64,000 bases of DNA from Anaerocolumna sp. (GCA_029256725.1 JAQSXJ010000022.1:1-64000); one strand, 5' to 3'; shown: positions 47,366 through 57,711, numbered from the stretch's first letter. A program made the numbers and translations. Notes: generated by a model from the sequence alone, not told the origin.

Positions 47366-49963
47366 ATGAATATTAGCAAATTCACTCAGAATTCTATTCA
47401 GGTAGTCCAAAGCTGTGAAAAACTGGCGATGGATTATGGACATCAGGAAATTGATCAGGAACACCTGCTGTTTAGTCTGCTGACTATAGAGGACAGCCTT
47501 ATCATGAAACTCCTTAAGAAGATGGAGATAACAGGAGAAGTCTTTACTGCACAGGTAGAGGGGCTTTTAAATAAAAGACATAAGGTATCCGGTGGTCAGG
47601 TTTATATCAGTAATGATTTAAATAAAGTACTAATTTATGCAGAAGATGAAGCGAAACGAATGGGAGATGAGTATGTCTCCGTAGAGCATTTATTTCTGAG
47701 CCTGTTAAAGCAGCCGAGTAAAGCCTTAAAGGAACTTTTTCAGACCTTTGGAATATCCAGGGACAGTTTCTTAAAGGCTCTGCAATCCGTAAGAGGCAAT
47801 CAGAGGGTAATCTCCGACAATCCGGAAGCTACCTATGATACGCTAGAGAAATACGGCTCTGATCTGGTAGAAAGAGCAAAGGAACAAAAGCTTGATCCTG
47901 TAATCGGAAGAGATGCGGAAATCCGTAATGTCATAAGGATCTTATCCAGAAAGACCAAGAATAATCCGGTCTTAATCGGCGAACCCGGAGTTGGTAAGAC
48001 TGCCGTTGTGGAAGGTCTTGCCCAGAGAATTGTAAGAGGAGATGTTCCGGAGGGACTTAAGAACAAGAAAGTATTTGCACTGGATATGGGTGCACTGGTG
48101 GCAGGTGCGAAATACCGGGGCGAATTTGAAGAAAGATTAAAAGCTGTACTTGAAGAAGTTAAAAATAGTGAAGGTGAAATTATTCTCTTTATCGATGAGC
48201 TTCACACCATAGTAGGTGCCGGTAAGACAGAAGGTGCCATGGATGCCGGAAATATGTTAAAGCCTATGCTGGCAAGAGGTGAACTACACTGTATCGGTGC
48301 GACAACACTAAATGAATACCGCATGTATATCGAGAAGGATGCAGCACTTGAAAGACGTTTCCAGCCGGTTATGGTAGAAGAACCTACTGTTGAGGATACT
48401 ATCTCCATTCTAAGAGGATTAAAGGACCGCTACGAGGTCTTTCATGGAGTAAAGATAACAGACAGTGCCCTGGTATCTGCGGCAGTCTTATCTAACAGAT
48501 ATATCTCTGACCGCTTTCTGCCGGATAAGGCAATTGACCTGGTGGATGAAGCCTGTGCCCTGATAAAGACGGAACTTGATTCCATGCCTACAGAACTTGA
48601 CGATATCAGCAGGCATATCATGCAGCTTGAGATAGAAGAAGCAGCCCTTAAAAAGGAAACAGACCGTTTAAGCCTGGAGCGCCTTGAGAGCCTGCAGAGA
48701 GAGCTGGCAGAAGAAAAAGAACAGTTCGCAGCGGGAAAAGCAGTATGGGACAATGAAAAATCCTCCGTGGAAAAAGTGCAGAAGCTAAGAGAAGAGCTTG
48801 AAAGTCTGAATAATGAGATAGAGATAGCAGAAAGAAACTACGACCTGAATAAAGCCGCAGAGTTAAAATACGGCAAGCTTCCCCAGATTACTAGTCTCTT
48901 GCAGGAAGAAGAGGAAAAGCTTAAGAAAGAAGAGCATACCCTTGTTCATGAAAGCGTAAGTGAAGAAGAAATCTCAAGGATCGTGTCCCGCTGGACAGGT
49001 ATTCCTGTCTCCAAGCTGACCGAAAGCGAGAGAGCAAAGACCCTTCATCTGGATGCAGAACTGCATAAACGAGTGATGGGACAGGATGAGGGAGTAAGGC
49101 TTGTTGCAGATGCTATTTTAAGATCCAAAGCCGGTATCAAAGACCCTTCTAAACCTATAGGTTCCTTCTTATTTCTCGGACCTACCGGTGTTGGGAAGAC
49201 AGAACTTGCCAAAGCACTGGCGCAAGCCCTCTTTGACAATGAGCAGAACATGGTCCGCATTGATATGAGTGAATATATGGAGAAATATTCGGTGTCCAGG
49301 TTAATCGGAGCCCCTCCCGGCTATGTAGGTTATGAAGAGGGTGGACAGTTAACGGAAGCAGTAAGGAGAAAACCTTATTCGGTAGTACTATTTGATGAGA
49401 TTGAAAAGGCTCATCCCGATGTATTTAACGTACTGCTTCAGGTATTGGATGACGGACGTATCACAGATTCACAGGGAAAAACGGTAGACTTTAAGAATAC
49501 CATTCTAATTATGACCTCTAATATAGGCTCCTCGTATCTTTTAGAAGGCATCGGAGAAGGGGGAGATATTTTAGAAGGCTGCAAAGAACTGGTAATGAAC
49601 GATTTGCGGAATCATTTCCGACCGGAATTTTTAAACCGTCTGGATGAAATTATCCTGTTTAAACCATTATCACCAAAGGATATCAGAGGAATCATTGAAT
49701 TGTTGATTGGTGAGCTTAACCAGCGGCTGTCTGACCGGCAAATAACTATAGAGCTAACGGAAGCTGCCAAGGATTTCGTAGTTGAAGAAGCATATGACCC
49801 GGTCTACGGTGCAAGGCCTCTCAAAAGATATCTGCAAAAGAATGTAGAGACCTTAAGTGCCAGGTTAATCTTAAGTGATGAAGTGGATACGGAAGATACC
49901 ATATTAATTGATGTAAACGATAATAGGCTTACAGGCAGAGTCAAAAAGGCAGTATCTTTCTGA
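47366..49963 (+). CDS. clpB: ClpB-type AAA+ disaggregase
   Basis: 865 residues with AAGGGGG upstream. Clp-N repeat domain 1-145; Walker A1 GEPGVGKT at about 206-213 and Walker [10 protein letters not shown]; a coiled-coil middle domain about 410-530 ([19 protein letters not shown]); Walker A2 GPTGVGKT near 605-612 and Walker B2 [11 protein letters not shown]. The M-domain and absence of the ClpX/ClpA-type IGF loop near the end support ClpB, the disaggregase that acts with DnaK. Monocistronic. Confidence 0.95.
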   Translation: MNISKFTQNSIQVVQSCEKLAMDYGHQEIDQEHLLFSLLTIEDSLIMKLLKKMEITGEVFTAQVEGLLNKRHKVSGGQVYISNDLNKVLIYAEDEAKRMGDEYVSVEHLFLSLLKQPSKALKELFQTFGISRDSFLKALQSVRGNQRVISDNPEATYDTLEKYGSDLVERAKEQKLDPVIGRDAEIRNVIRILSRKTKNNPVLIGEPGVGKTAVVEGLAQRIVRGDVPEGLKNKKVFALDMGALVAGAKYRGEFEERLKAVLEEVKNSEGEIILFIDELHTIVGAGKTEGAMDAGNMLKPMLARGELHCIGATTLNEYRMYIEKDAALERRFQPVMVEEPTVEDTISILRGLKDRYEVFHGVKITDSALVSAAVLSNRYISDRFLPDKAIDLVDEACALIKTELDSMPTELDDISRHIMQLEIEEAALKKETDRLSLERLESLQRELAEEKEQFAAGKAVWDNEKSSVEKVQKLREELESLNNEIEIAERNYDLNKAAELKYGKLPQITSLLQEEEEKLKKEEHTLVHESVSEEEISRIVSRWTGIPVSKLTESERAKTLHLDAELHKRVMGQDEGVRLVADAILRSKAGIKDPSKPIGSFLFLGPTGVGKTELAKALAQALFDNEQNMVRIDMSEYMEKYSVSRLIGAPPGYVGYEEGGQLTEAVRRKPYSVVLFDEIEKAHPDVFNVLLQVLDDGRITDSQGKTVDFKNTILIMTSNIGSSYLLEGIGEGGDILEGCKELVMNDLRNHFRPEFLNRLDEIILFKPLSPKDIRGIIELLIGELNQRLSDRQITIELTEAAKDFVVEEAYDPVYGARPLKRYLQKNVETLSARLILSDEVDTEDTILIDVNDNRLTGRVKKAVSF

Positions 49964-50089
49964 TTGCAGTAATTCAGTAGCAGTTTCATCAATAAAGATT
50001 ACGTAATTAACTCAGAAGACTGAGATATATATGTAATACTGTAATATATTGTAATACTGTAATAGTAGCAAACTATGTAATTTGAGGGA

Positions 50090-50130
50090 TAGGCTATATC
50101 GGTGTAAGTAAGACTTACTGATATAACCTA
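50090..50130 (+). terminator. Hairpin downstream of clpB
   Basis: TAGGCTATATC-G-GT-G-TAAG pairs with CTTA-C-T-GATATAACCTA around a short loop; TCCTTTT follows. A good terminator candidate, about 125 bases past the clpB stop; TGTAATACTGTAATAT-type direct repeats precede it. Confidence 0.6.
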
Positions 50131-50210
50131 TCCTTTTCCATGTAACCTGTCCTTTCTCATGTAACCTATCTATTTTCATGTAATAGGAAAGTATGTCCTA
50201 TTACATGAAA
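50125..50210. repeat. 19-bp tandem repeat (x3) ending in a 15-bp hairpin
   Basis: AACCTATCCTTTTCCATGT-type units of exactly 19 bases occupy 50125-50143, 50144-50162 and 50163-50181. The third runs into a perfect 15-base stem, TTTCATGTAATAGGA (50174-50188) with TCCTATTACATGAAA (50196-50210). There is no coding content. Confidence 0.85.
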
Positions 50211-50330
50211 GCCCTGTCCCGTGGGATGCACCTGACGTACTTAAGGAGGAGTCTTACTATCGTGACAGCACGTCAGCGCTAGAGTCTGGCAAGCCAGATC
50301 CTCTCTTCTATGTCAGTGAAAAGGTAATGA
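50211..50330 (-). other. GC-richer structured non-coding segment
   Basis: Contains several complementary pairs: TCCC-GT-GGGA, CTGACGT/ACGTCAG enclosing 31 bases, and TCTGGC-AA-GCCAGA nested in AGAG/CTCT. No ORF with a ribosome site covers it. It could be a small RNA or a repeat; strand is uncertain. Confidence 0.35.
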
Positions 50331-50463
50331 ATATCAGGGTCGTGGTATATAATGTGTAAATAATGGTTTTCCGTGCATTTTACCTTGTAATAGTATATAA
50401 TACCCATAAATAGTATATGTGCAGCATATGTTATAGAAGACTTTGGTGACTGGGGGGATGAAA

Positions 50464-51441
50464 GTGACAAAGTTAGATAATCTGATATCGTTCATAAAAA
50501 ATAAACATGTTTATATACAGACACATAATTATCCTGATCAGGATGCCTTGGCCTCCGCTCTTGGTCTGGCGGCACTCTTAAAGACGAGGGATATTAACTC
50601 AACTATCTGTTACAGCGGACAGATTGATAAGTTGAACACCCTTAAGATGGTCGATCTGATTCCAATACCTATCAGAAGAGGAGAAGAACTTATCATAACA
50701 GCAATGGATGAAATTCTTCTGGTGGATTCTCAGGCGGGAAACATTAACGTAAAGAAGTTCCCCGGGAAAATCATAGCTTGTATAGACCACCATCCTCTGC
50801 AGGAGACAGACAGCTATCGATTCTTTGACATCCGCAGTTCCATGGGGTCTTGCGCTTCCATTATCGGTGAATATTTTATGGATAATGATATAGAACCGGA
50901 AGAAGCAGTAGCAACTGCCCTGACTTATGGCATTAAGATGGATACGGGAAATCTGACCAGACGAGTATCGGAGCGGGATGTAGAAGTATTCAGCTTTCTC
51001 TTTAAACGGGCAGATGAAGAGAAATTACAGGAGTTAGACAGAAGTTCCCTTACAAAAGACGATCTCAATGCATATAAAGAAGCAATAACGAACTTAAAAA
51101 TCTATGGCAGACTAGGAATCGTAAAGATTGGGAATGATTATTCCGAAGCCATACTTGCCAGTATATCGGATTTTCTTCTTAGCCTTTCAGAACTGGACGT
51201 GACTTTAGTATATGCTTACAGAGTAGGAGGATTGAAGTTCTCCATCCGCAGCGCTACCCCTTTAATCGATGCCGGAAAAGCGATTAAATGGGCTCTGAAA
51301 GGACTGGGTGACGGAGGAGGTCATGCTGTAATGGCTGCTGGATTTATCCCGGGACTTGATAAAGAAACTTCTATCTCCAATATGTCCTCTCTGGTGGAAC
51401 AGCGGCTCATTCAATATATAGCGAAAAAAGTGATTGACTAA
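50464..51441 (+). CDS. DHH/DHHA1-family phosphoesterase
   Basis: About 326 residues. The start is ambiguous: ATG 50458 directly touches GGGGGG, while GTG 50464 has that SD six bases upstream, so 50464 is used. Motifs: NYPDQDALAS, LLVDSQAG, CIDHHPLQ (DHH signature) and C-terminal GDGGGHAVMAAGF (DHHA1). Such cytoplasmic proteins cleave nanoRNA, pAp or cyclic dinucleotides such as c-di-AMP; no N-terminal membrane or GGDEF-like part is present, so it is not GdpP. Confidence 0.85.
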   Translation: MTKLDNLISFIKNKHVYIQTHNYPDQDALASALGLAALLKTRDINSTICYSGQIDKLNTLKMVDLIPIPIRRGEELIITAMDEILLVDSQAGNINVKKFPGKIIACIDHHPLQETDSYRFFDIRSSMGSCASIIGEYFMDNDIEPEEAVATALTYGIKMDTGNLTRRVSERDVEVFSFLFKRADEEKLQELDRSSLTKDDLNAYKEAITNLKIYGRLGIVKIGNDYSEAILASISDFLLSLSELDVTLVYAYRVGGLKFSIRSATPLIDAGKAIKWALKGLGDGGGHAVMAAGFIPGLDKETSISNMSSLVEQRLIQYIAKKVID

Positions 51442-51538
51442 TGGTTATATTCGTGTTATAATACCAACGGTACATTTATCTGGATTAAGCATCTGGAGCA
51501 AAGGAATAATTACGGAATACAGCTAATATAAGATATAG

Positions 51539-51573
51539 AGCTCTCTGTCCTAAACGACCAAGAGCTTTTTTTA
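51539..51573 (+). terminator. Terminator after the DHH gene
   Basis: AGCTCT-CT-GTC...GAC-CA-AGAGCT followed by seven T. Confidence 0.85.
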
Positions 51574-51958
51574 TGGGTTAAAGCTCCTTTTATAGATGAA
51601 TATCTTTTTACAGATGCTTATATATAAGTTAAAAATTATTTTATCCAAATTTCACATAAAAGCTTTGGGATACAGAATGGAAAATTTTGTATTACTAAGT
51701 GAATAAAGCTTTTGTAAAGATTTTGAGACCAGGCAGAACTGAATGAAGTACTGCTTCGGAAAGAGGTAAAATATAACTTATACAGCGGTTCTAATAACTT
51801 GATGGAAGTCTGTGTGCAGTAAAGATTAGTAGTAATTTGAGTAAGGCTGCACATTAAGACTGAAAAGAGCGGGATACTAATTATAAGCAGATTGATGAAA
51901 TTACACAGCCGCAGCAGGATAAACACTGAAAGAATTCAAGAATAGAAAGGGTATATTT
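51574..51958 (+). promoter_or_regulatory. Long leader of the DEAD-box helicase gene
   Basis: About 385 bases without a credible gene. It includes an inverted pair AAAAGCTTT / AAAGCTTTT (51645 region and 51705 region). Long leaders are common for cold-induced RNA helicases, so cold control is plausible but not shown. Confidence 0.45.
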
Positions 51959-53551
51959 ATGAACACAGTTAAATTTGAAGAGTTAGGGCTCAGCGAGCCG
52001 ATTTTAAAAGCTATTGTAGATATGGGCTTTGAAGAAGCCTCTCCCATACAGGCCAATGCAATACCGGTTATATTGGATGGAAAAGATATCGTAGGACAGG
52101 CACAGACAGGTACTGGTAAAACAGCAGCCTTTGGTATTCCTCTGTTAGAGGCAATAGATCCAAAAAATAGACATTTACAGGCAGTCGTATTAAGCCCCAC
52201 AAGAGAACTTGCCATTCAGATAGCCGAAGAAGTAAGGAATCTCGGTAAATATATGACCGGAATTAAAGTTCTTCCTATATATGGTGGACAGGAAATTTCC
52301 AAGCAGATCCGTTCTTTAAAGGCCGGAACACAGATCGTAATCGGTACTCCTGGTCGTGTAATGGATCATATGAGAAGAAAGACTGTTAAATTTGATGAAG
52401 TAAAATTAATCGTATTAGATGAAGCTGATGAGATGCTTAACATGGGATTCCGCGAAGACATCGAGACCATTTTAAAAGATGTTCCCGAAGAGAGACAGAC
52501 AGTACTCTTCTCCGCCACCATGCCAAAACCTATTATGGACATTGCAAGAATTTATCAGAAAGATGCCCAGATTATCAAGGTAGTTAAGAAGGAGCTTACC
52601 GTTCCTAAGATCGAACAGTATTATTATGAAGTAAAACCTAAGAACAAGGACGAAGTATTATGCAGACTTCTTGATATGTATGATCCTAAGTTATCACTTG
52701 TTTTCTGTAACACTAAGAGACAGGTTGATGAGCTGGTATCCGTTCTTCAGGGAAGAGGATATTTTGCAGAAGGTCTTCACGGAGATTTAAAGCAGCAGCA
52801 GCGTGATAGAGTAATGCACAGCTTCCGTAACGGCAAAACTGAAATTCTGGTAGCAACAGACGTAGCAGCCAGAGGTATTGACGTTGACGATGTAGAAGCA
52901 GTATTTAACTTTGATGTGCCTCAGGACGATGAATATTATGTTCACCGTATCGGAAGAACCGGAAGAGCCGGAAGAACCGGAAGGGCATTTACCTTAGTAG
53001 TAGGTAAGGAAGTGTATAAATTAAAAGATATTCAGAGATATTGCAAGACTAAGATCTTAGCTCAGCCCATACCTTCCATAAATGACGTTACAGCAGTAAA
53101 AGCTGAAAAGATCCTGGATCGTATTCAGAACATTCTGGCGGATGAGGATTTAACAAAAATGGTGGAAATCATTGAAGAAAGAGTTAATTCAGCAGACTGT
53201 ACAGCCCTTGACATTGCAGCAGCTTTCCTTAAGATGTCCATGGGTGATGAGAGCGAGCAGATTGAAGAAAAAGCTGCCTTTGAAGATTACGGTGATACCG
53301 GAGCAGAAGCCGGAATGGTAAGACTCTTTATCAACATCGGAAAGAAGCAGAACACAAGACCAGGAGATATCTTAGGTGCTATTGCCGGTGAAACCGGAAT
53401 GCCTGGTAAGTTAATCGGCTCCATCGATATGTATGACAAGTACACTTTTGTGGAAGTTCCAAGAGAGTATGCATCTGATGTAATTCAGGTAATGAAGGAT
53501 GCGAAGATTAAAGGCAAGAGCATTAATATCGAACCTGCCAATAGAAAGTAA
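51959..53551 (+). CDS. DEAD-box RNA helicase with DbpA-type C-terminal domain (CsdA/CshA-like)
   Basis: 530 residues, AGAAAGG upstream. Q motif PIQANAIP, motif I AQTGTGKT, motif II DEAD, motif III SAT, motif VI HRIGRTGRAGRTGRA, all intact. Residues about 445-525 (GMVRLFINIGKKQNTRPGDI, later FVEVPREYASDVI) are the DbpA/CsdA RNA-binding domain that targets rRNA or structured RNA. Role: ribosome assembly and RNA decay, especially in the cold. Confidence 0.95.
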   Translation: MNTVKFEELGLSEPILKAIVDMGFEEASPIQANAIPVILDGKDIVGQAQTGTGKTAAFGIPLLEAIDPKNRHLQAVVLSPTRELAIQIAEEVRNLGKYMTGIKVLPIYGGQEISKQIRSLKAGTQIVIGTPGRVMDHMRRKTVKFDEVKLIVLDEADEMLNMGFREDIETILKDVPEERQTVLFSATMPKPIMDIARIYQKDAQIIKVVKKELTVPKIEQYYYEVKPKNKDEVLCRLLDMYDPKLSLVFCNTKRQVDELVSVLQGRGYFAEGLHGDLKQQQRDRVMHSFRNGKTEILVATDVAARGIDVDDVEAVFNFDVPQDDEYYVHRIGRTGRAGRTGRAFTLVVGKEVYKLKDIQRYCKTKILAQPIPSINDVTAVKAEKILDRIQNILADEDLTKMVEIIEERVNSADCTALDIAAAFLKMSMGDESEQIEEKAAFEDYGDTGAEAGMVRLFINIGKKQNTRPGDILGAIAGETGMPGKLIGSIDMYDKYTFVEVPREYASDVIQVMKDAKIKGKSINIEPANRK

Positions 53552-53563
53552 TATACAATATGT

Positions 53564-53592
53564 ACAGGCTGTTCCTTTTTGGAACAGCCTGT
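53564..53592 (+). terminator. Terminator of helicase gene
   Basis: ACAGGCTGTTCC-TTTTT-GGAACAGCCTGT, perfect 12-base stem, followed by TTGTTAT. Confidence 0.9.
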
Positions 53593-53690
53593 TTGTTATA
53601 TTTGCCCATATCTGGTTGAATTATGAAATATTTGATTGTAACCGGAGATATTTTATAATATAATGTAAAAAAATACAAAGGTGGGTATTT

Positions 53691-54281
53691 ATGAGAAAGA
53701 AGTTAAGTTATATCATTGTCAGCGGCATTTTATGCTGCAGTTTATTTTTCAGCACACAGGCAGTTACAGCCAAAACAGCTGATACTAAGAAAAAGGCGTT
53801 AAAGGCATATGAAGAGCTCCTGGTAAAAGATCCCTATAAAGATGATATGGAGGGAGGATTTTCAGCAGAGACCTTCAGTGTTAAGGATATTACGGGAGAT
53901 GACATTCCAGAGCTTATCATAAATGGTGATTCTCCTCAAATTTTCACTTATAAAGATGGTGAAGTTCGATGGATCTATAATTCATGGGTTATGGGCACCA
54001 TGTATTATTCAGAGAAGACAGATAATGTAATGAGCTATTCCTCCTGGAATGGTGAAAGCAGCTATGGTATTTATAAATACGATAAGAAAACAGGTGAATA
54101 TTCATCTGTTATAAGCTTTAATAGCAAAAACAAAAAATACTATACTTATAAAGATGGCAAAGAAGTAAAAATTACAAAAAAAGAGTTTGACGGATACATG
54201 AAAAAGTATATGCCAAACAAAGAAGAGTTAAAGACTCCTTATAAGAATACGGATAAAAACAGAAGTAAGTATTTAAAATAA
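53691..54281 (+). CDS. Secreted small protein of unknown function
   Basis: 196 residues with AAAGGTGGG upstream and a Sec signal peptide (MRKKLSYIIVSGILCC, cleavage near QAVTAKT). Residues 65-85 carry VKDITGDDIPELIINGD, a DxTGDxxPE calcium-loop element of the FG-GAP/dockerin-like kind, and the C-terminus is Lys/Tyr-rich (YYTYKDGKEVKITKKEFDGY). Similar proteins are found repeatedly in clostridial genomes without assigned function. It is probably monocistronic. Confidence 0.75.
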   Translation: MRKKLSYIIVSGILCCSLFFSTQAVTAKTADTKKKALKAYEELLVKDPYKDDMEGGFSAETFSVKDITGDDIPELIINGDSPQIFTYKDGEVRWIYNSWVMGTMYYSEKTDNVMSYSSWNGESSYGIYKYDKKTGEYSSVISFNSKNKKYYTYKDGKEVKITKKEFDGYMKKYMPNKEELKTPYKNTDKNRSKYLK

Positions 54282-54339
54282 TAAAAGCTTTTGCTTGAGC
54301 CTCTAATGAGGTAATGATAATTACATATATAAAATAAGA

Positions 54340-54429
54340 AATCCCTTACTACTTAATGATATTAGTTTGTAATAAGCAGATCATGTTAGTCTGTCAGTTA
54401 CAAGAGAAGAATGAAAGTAGTAAGGGATT
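54340..54429. terminator. Hairpin with long loop
   Basis: AATCCCTTACTACT (54340-54353) pairs perfectly with AGTAGTAAGGGATT (54416-54429), a 14-base stem over a 60-base loop; TATTTTAG follows. The gap 54282-54665 has no gene. Confidence 0.65.
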
Positions 54430-54665
54430 ATTTTAGTTTGACCAGAGCCATGGAATCTTTCCTGATAATGGGAACATAGCTATTTATGAGATAAGGGCAC
54501 AAATAAAATATTTACTTACATTATAATCTTTATAGTAGCTAATATTTTCTAATAAGATTAGGATATACTATCATTAAGTTTGGATATTGGATAAAGAACA
54601 AATGAATGCAATATTAATGCACTTGTAATGCGCACATAAATATGCAATAAAAGTGAACTAACTTC

Positions 54666-54693
54666 TTGTATTTGCTCAAAACTATGTTATAAT
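54666..54693 (+). promoter_or_regulatory. Promoter of the mannoside operon
   Basis: TTGTAT, 16-base spacer, TATAAT, about 25 bases before the GTG start. Confidence 0.6.
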
Positions 54694-54717
54694 AACCATG
54701 AAAGCTAAGGTAAAAAA

Positions 54718-55911
54718 GTGAAAGGACGTGAAAATACAGTGTTTATTAATGAAGTTAAAGAGAATCTAACACAGCAGATAATTCCCTTCTGGAAAAGTTT
54801 TAAGGATGAAGAATTCGGAGGATACTACGGATTTTACGATTTTGATCTGAATCTGCACAAAGAAGCAATAAAAGGTGTAATATTAAACAGCAGAATATTA
54901 TGGTTTTTCACTAATGCATATACCACAATAGGTGATAAAGGGTGCTTAGAGCATGCAAAACATGCATATGAATTCCTGAAAGAGCATTGTCTTGATAAAG
55001 AATATGGCGGTGTATATTGGTCACTAACCTATGACGGTAAGCCAGAGGATTCTATAAAGCATACGTATAATCAGGCATTTGCTATCTATGCCCTGTCATC
55101 CTACTATGGAGCGACTGGTGACAAAGAGGCACTTAACATTGCATATGATTTATACAAACTTATAGAGACCAAATGCAAGGATTCCGTTGGATACTTAGAG
55201 GCCTTCGACAGAACCTTCCAGCCGGTAGATAATGAGAAATTATCAGAGAACGGACTTTTGGCCAGCAAGACTATGAATACCCTGCTCCATGTATTTGAAG
55301 CTTATACAGAACTTTACCGTGTGGATAAAAATGCACAGGTAGGTGAGGATTTAAAATGGATGATGGATCAGTTTGCTGATGTTCTTTACAACAAAGAGCG
55401 CAGAATTCTGGAGGTATTCTTTGATGAGAACATGAAGTCTATTTCAGATCTTAATTCTTATGGACATGATATTGAAGCTTCCTGGCTGATTGACAGAGGC
55501 TGTGAAGTACTTGGAGATGAAGAGTACACAAAGAAAATGTTTGCTGTAACAGAAGCCCTAAGACAGCACATATTAGAAGTAGGATATGACGGTTTTTCTT
55601 TAAATAACGAAGATTTTAAAGGTGAAATAGATACAACCAAGATCTGGTGGGTACAGGCAGAGGCGCTCCTTGGCTTCATTAACGGCTATCAGCTTACTCC
55701 AGAGAGAGAAGATTACTTAAGCGCAGGAAAGACTATCTGGAACTTTATCAAAGAGTACATTATTGATAAGAGAGAAGGCTCCGAATGGTTCTACGACCTT
55801 AATAAAGATGGACATCCTGTTAGTAAGAAAGAAATCGTTGGACCCTGGAAATGCCCTTATCATAACGGAAGAATGTGTTTTGAAGTAATCAAGAGAGGCA
55901 TTGACTGGTAA
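54718..55911 (+). CDS. Mannobiose/cellobiose 2-epimerase (AGE family)
   Basis: 397 residues; start GTG 54718 with AAGG upstream (a GTG at 54739 with AAAGGA is possible). The (alpha/alpha)6 barrel motifs are clear: NTLLHVFEAYTELYR, SYGHDIEASWLIDRG (catalytic His about 250), WWVQAEALLGF and CPYHNGRMCFEV (catalytic His about 382). These enzymes flip the C2 hydroxyl of the reducing-end sugar of beta-1,4-mannobiose or cellobiose. Next to the GH130 phosphorylase, the mannobiose activity is the natural reading: mannobiose to mannosyl-glucose. Confidence 0.92.
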   Translation: MKGRENTVFINEVKENLTQQIIPFWKSFKDEEFGGYYGFYDFDLNLHKEAIKGVILNSRILWFFTNAYTTIGDKGCLEHAKHAYEFLKEHCLDKEYGGVYWSLTYDGKPEDSIKHTYNQAFAIYALSSYYGATGDKEALNIAYDLYKLIETKCKDSVGYLEAFDRTFQPVDNEKLSENGLLASKTMNTLLHVFEAYTELYRVDKNAQVGEDLKWMMDQFADVLYNKERRILEVFFDENMKSISDLNSYGHDIEASWLIDRGCEVLGDEEYTKKMFAVTEALRQHILEVGYDGFSLNNEDFKGEIDTTKIWWVQAEALLGFINGYQLTPEREDYLSAGKTIWNFIKEYIIDKREGSEWFYDLNKDGHPVSKKEIVGPWKCPYHNGRMCFEVIKRGIDW

Positions 55912-55949
55912 GAAGCAAACAGAAGTAAAAAAGAAATTAAAGAGAATAT

Positions 55950-56077
55950 AAGTAAGTGAAGAAATATGTAAAAGAAGAAGTAATTAAAAGACGAAATAAG
56001 TAAAAGAAGAAGTAAGTAAAAAAAGAAATAAGTAAGTGAAGAAATAAGTAAAAGAAGAAATAAGTAAAAGAAGAAAT
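55950..56077 (+). repeat. 16-bp purine-rich tandem repeat, eight units
   Basis: Eight consecutive 16-base units with consensus AAGTAAAAGAAGAAAT fill 55950-56077 exactly, with degenerate flanks from about 55923. They lie between the two mannoside genes and are nearly all A and G on the coding strand. Sixteen is not a multiple of three, so it is not coding. Confidence 0.95.
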
Positions 56078-56097
56078 AAAGGAAAGGAAGACAGAGC

Positions 56098-57261
56098 ATG
56101 CATCCTAATTATTACGTTCAGTTAGAGAAATACAATAAATTAGTTCATAAGAGTAATGAGATAAGCCCTATCTTTAATGGTATCTATGACAGATACATTA
56201 ATCCTGTGCTTACCAACGAGCATATTCCATTATTCTGGAAATACGATTTAAACGAGGAGACCAACCCTTATTTCATGGAGCGTCTTGGCGTAAATGCTGT
56301 ATTTAATTCCGGAGCGATTGAATTAAACGGAAAATATTATCTGGTTGCCAGAATTGAAGGAAATGACAGAAAATCATTCTTTGGTGTAGCAGAAAGCGAT
56401 AGCCCTACAGAAGGTTTTAAATTCTGGGATTATCCTATTCTTCTTCCTGATACCTGCAAGGAAGAGACCAATGTCTATGATATGAGACTAACCAAACATG
56501 AAGACGGTTATATCTATGGGGTATTTTGCTCTGAAAGCAAGGACACTACAAGTTCTGACCTTTCTGCTGCCAAGGCAGAAGCCGGCATTGTAAGAACCAA
56601 GGATTTAAAGACCTGGGAGAGACTTCCTAACCTAAAGACCTTAAGATCTCCTCAGCAGAGAAATGTAGTACTTCATCCTGAATTCATCAATGGAAAGTAT
56701 GCGTTCTATACCAGACCTATGGATGACTTTATTAATACAGGTTCCGGCGGTGGTATCGGCTTTGGATACTGTGAGGATATCACTAATGCAGTAATCGATG
56801 AGGAAATCATCACAAGTGAGAGAAAGTACCACACAATAACAGAAGCGAAAAATGGTGCAGGAGCTGTTCCTATTAAGACTGCTAAAGGCTGGATTCACAT
56901 TGCACACGGCGTACGTAATACAGCTGCCGGACTTCGTTATGTTATCTATGTATTTGCAACTGATTTGAAAGAGCCTACGAAAGTGATAGCAGAGCCCTCC
57001 GGTTTCTTCATAGCTCCTTTAGGTGAAGAAAGAGTCGGCGATGTATCCAATGTAGCTTTTACAAACGGTGCTATTGCAAAAGATAATGGAGAATTATACA
57101 TCTATTATGCATCTTCAGATACAAGACTTCATGTAGCTGCAACAACAATTGACAAGCTGCTCGACTATACCTTTAACACACCTGCTGATCCTCTTCGTTC
57201 AGTAGATTGTGTAAAGCAGAGATGCGATTTTATTGCTAAGAATCTTGAATATTTAAAATAA
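56098..57261 (+). CDS. GH130 4-O-beta-D-mannosyl-D-glucose phosphorylase
   Basis: 387 residues with GGAAG upstream. The catalytic Asp is D128 in NVYDMRL, and [35 protein letters not shown] and [12 protein letters not shown] match GH130 subfamily 1 closely. The enzyme phosphorolyses mannosyl-glucose to mannose-1-phosphate plus glucose in the cytoplasm, saving one ATP. With the epimerase it makes a complete beta-mannobiose pathway; the transporter and mannanase must lie elsewhere. Confidence 0.95.
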   Translation: MHPNYYVQLEKYNKLVHKSNEISPIFNGIYDRYINPVLTNEHIPLFWKYDLNEETNPYFMERLGVNAVFNSGAIELNGKYYLVARIEGNDRKSFFGVAESDSPTEGFKFWDYPILLPDTCKEETNVYDMRLTKHEDGYIYGVFCSESKDTTSSDLSAAKAEAGIVRTKDLKTWERLPNLKTLRSPQQRNVVLHPEFINGKYAFYTRPMDDFINTGSGGGIGFGYCEDITNAVIDEEIITSERKYHTITEAKNGAGAVPIKTAKGWIHIAHGVRNTAAGLRYVIYVFATDLKEPTKVIAEPSGFFIAPLGEERVGDVSNVAFTNGAIAKDNGELYIYYASSDTRLHVAATTIDKLLDYTFNTPADPLRSVDCVKQRCDFIAKNLEYLK

Positions 57262-57268
57262 ACCTAAA

Positions 57269-57314
57269 GGGGCTGTCGCACTAGGGATTATTAAATCGCT
57301 AGTGCGACAGCCCC
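57269..57314. terminator. Perfect 16-bp stem terminator
   Basis: GGGGCTGTCGCACTAG (57269-57284) pairs perfectly with CTAGTGCGACAGCCCC (57299-57314) right after the GH130 stop; TAATTTAG follows. The long GC-rich arms also fit a dispersed palindromic repeat acting as terminator. Confidence 0.75.
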
Positions 57315-57477
57315 CTAATTTAGTATATTCCCATCAGAATCCAAAAAAGTATATTCTGACTGTATGGATTGAGAGTAATGCAGAAAAGGAAGTATAACAA
57401 CACCAATTACATTTCGATTCGTATTTTTTTATTGCGGAAAATAAGAAAAGTCTGAATTAAATGAAAATACTATATCC

Positions 57478-57666
57478 TTACTTGTAACCCTTTGATTTTA
57501 GGATTTTATAAATTTCTTCTTTATCTTCATCTTTACCTTCAATGTAACTTTCATATTCATGTGAAGTATTAATTAGCCAAGACTTATGATTTTTTATAAA
57601 AGGCAAATCTTCTGGTGAGTTTGGTTGAACCCAGCCATGTAGCACCAAAATAAAAGCTATTGACAA
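57478..57666 (-). pseudogene. Small ORF, probable 3' remnant
   Basis: 62 residues ending DKEEIYKILKSKGYK. Coding-like composition (HGWVQPNSPEDLPFIKNHKS), but no ribosome site and no room for the N-terminus because the Rrf2 promoter begins at 57660. Family not recognised. Confidence 0.4.
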
Positions 57667-57695
57667 TTGTGCCGGATGTAACTACAATGATTACA
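57660..57695 (+). promoter_or_regulatory. rrf2 promoter with operator over the -10
   Basis: TTGACA (57660-57665), 17 bases, TACAAT (57683-57688). TGTAAC-N7-ATTACA (57677-57695) is centred on the -10. The same arrangement occurs at 59199. Confidence 0.8.
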
Positions 57696-57711
57696 ATCGG
57701 AGGTTAAAAAT

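Noticed and set aside
50125-50210. CRISPR-like array
   Set aside because: The 19-bp units are directly tandem without spacers, and no cas genes are in the window.
55860-56099. 79-codon minus-strand frame rich in Phe and Leu
   Set aside because: It is simply the complement of the 16-bp purine repeat and has no ribosome site.
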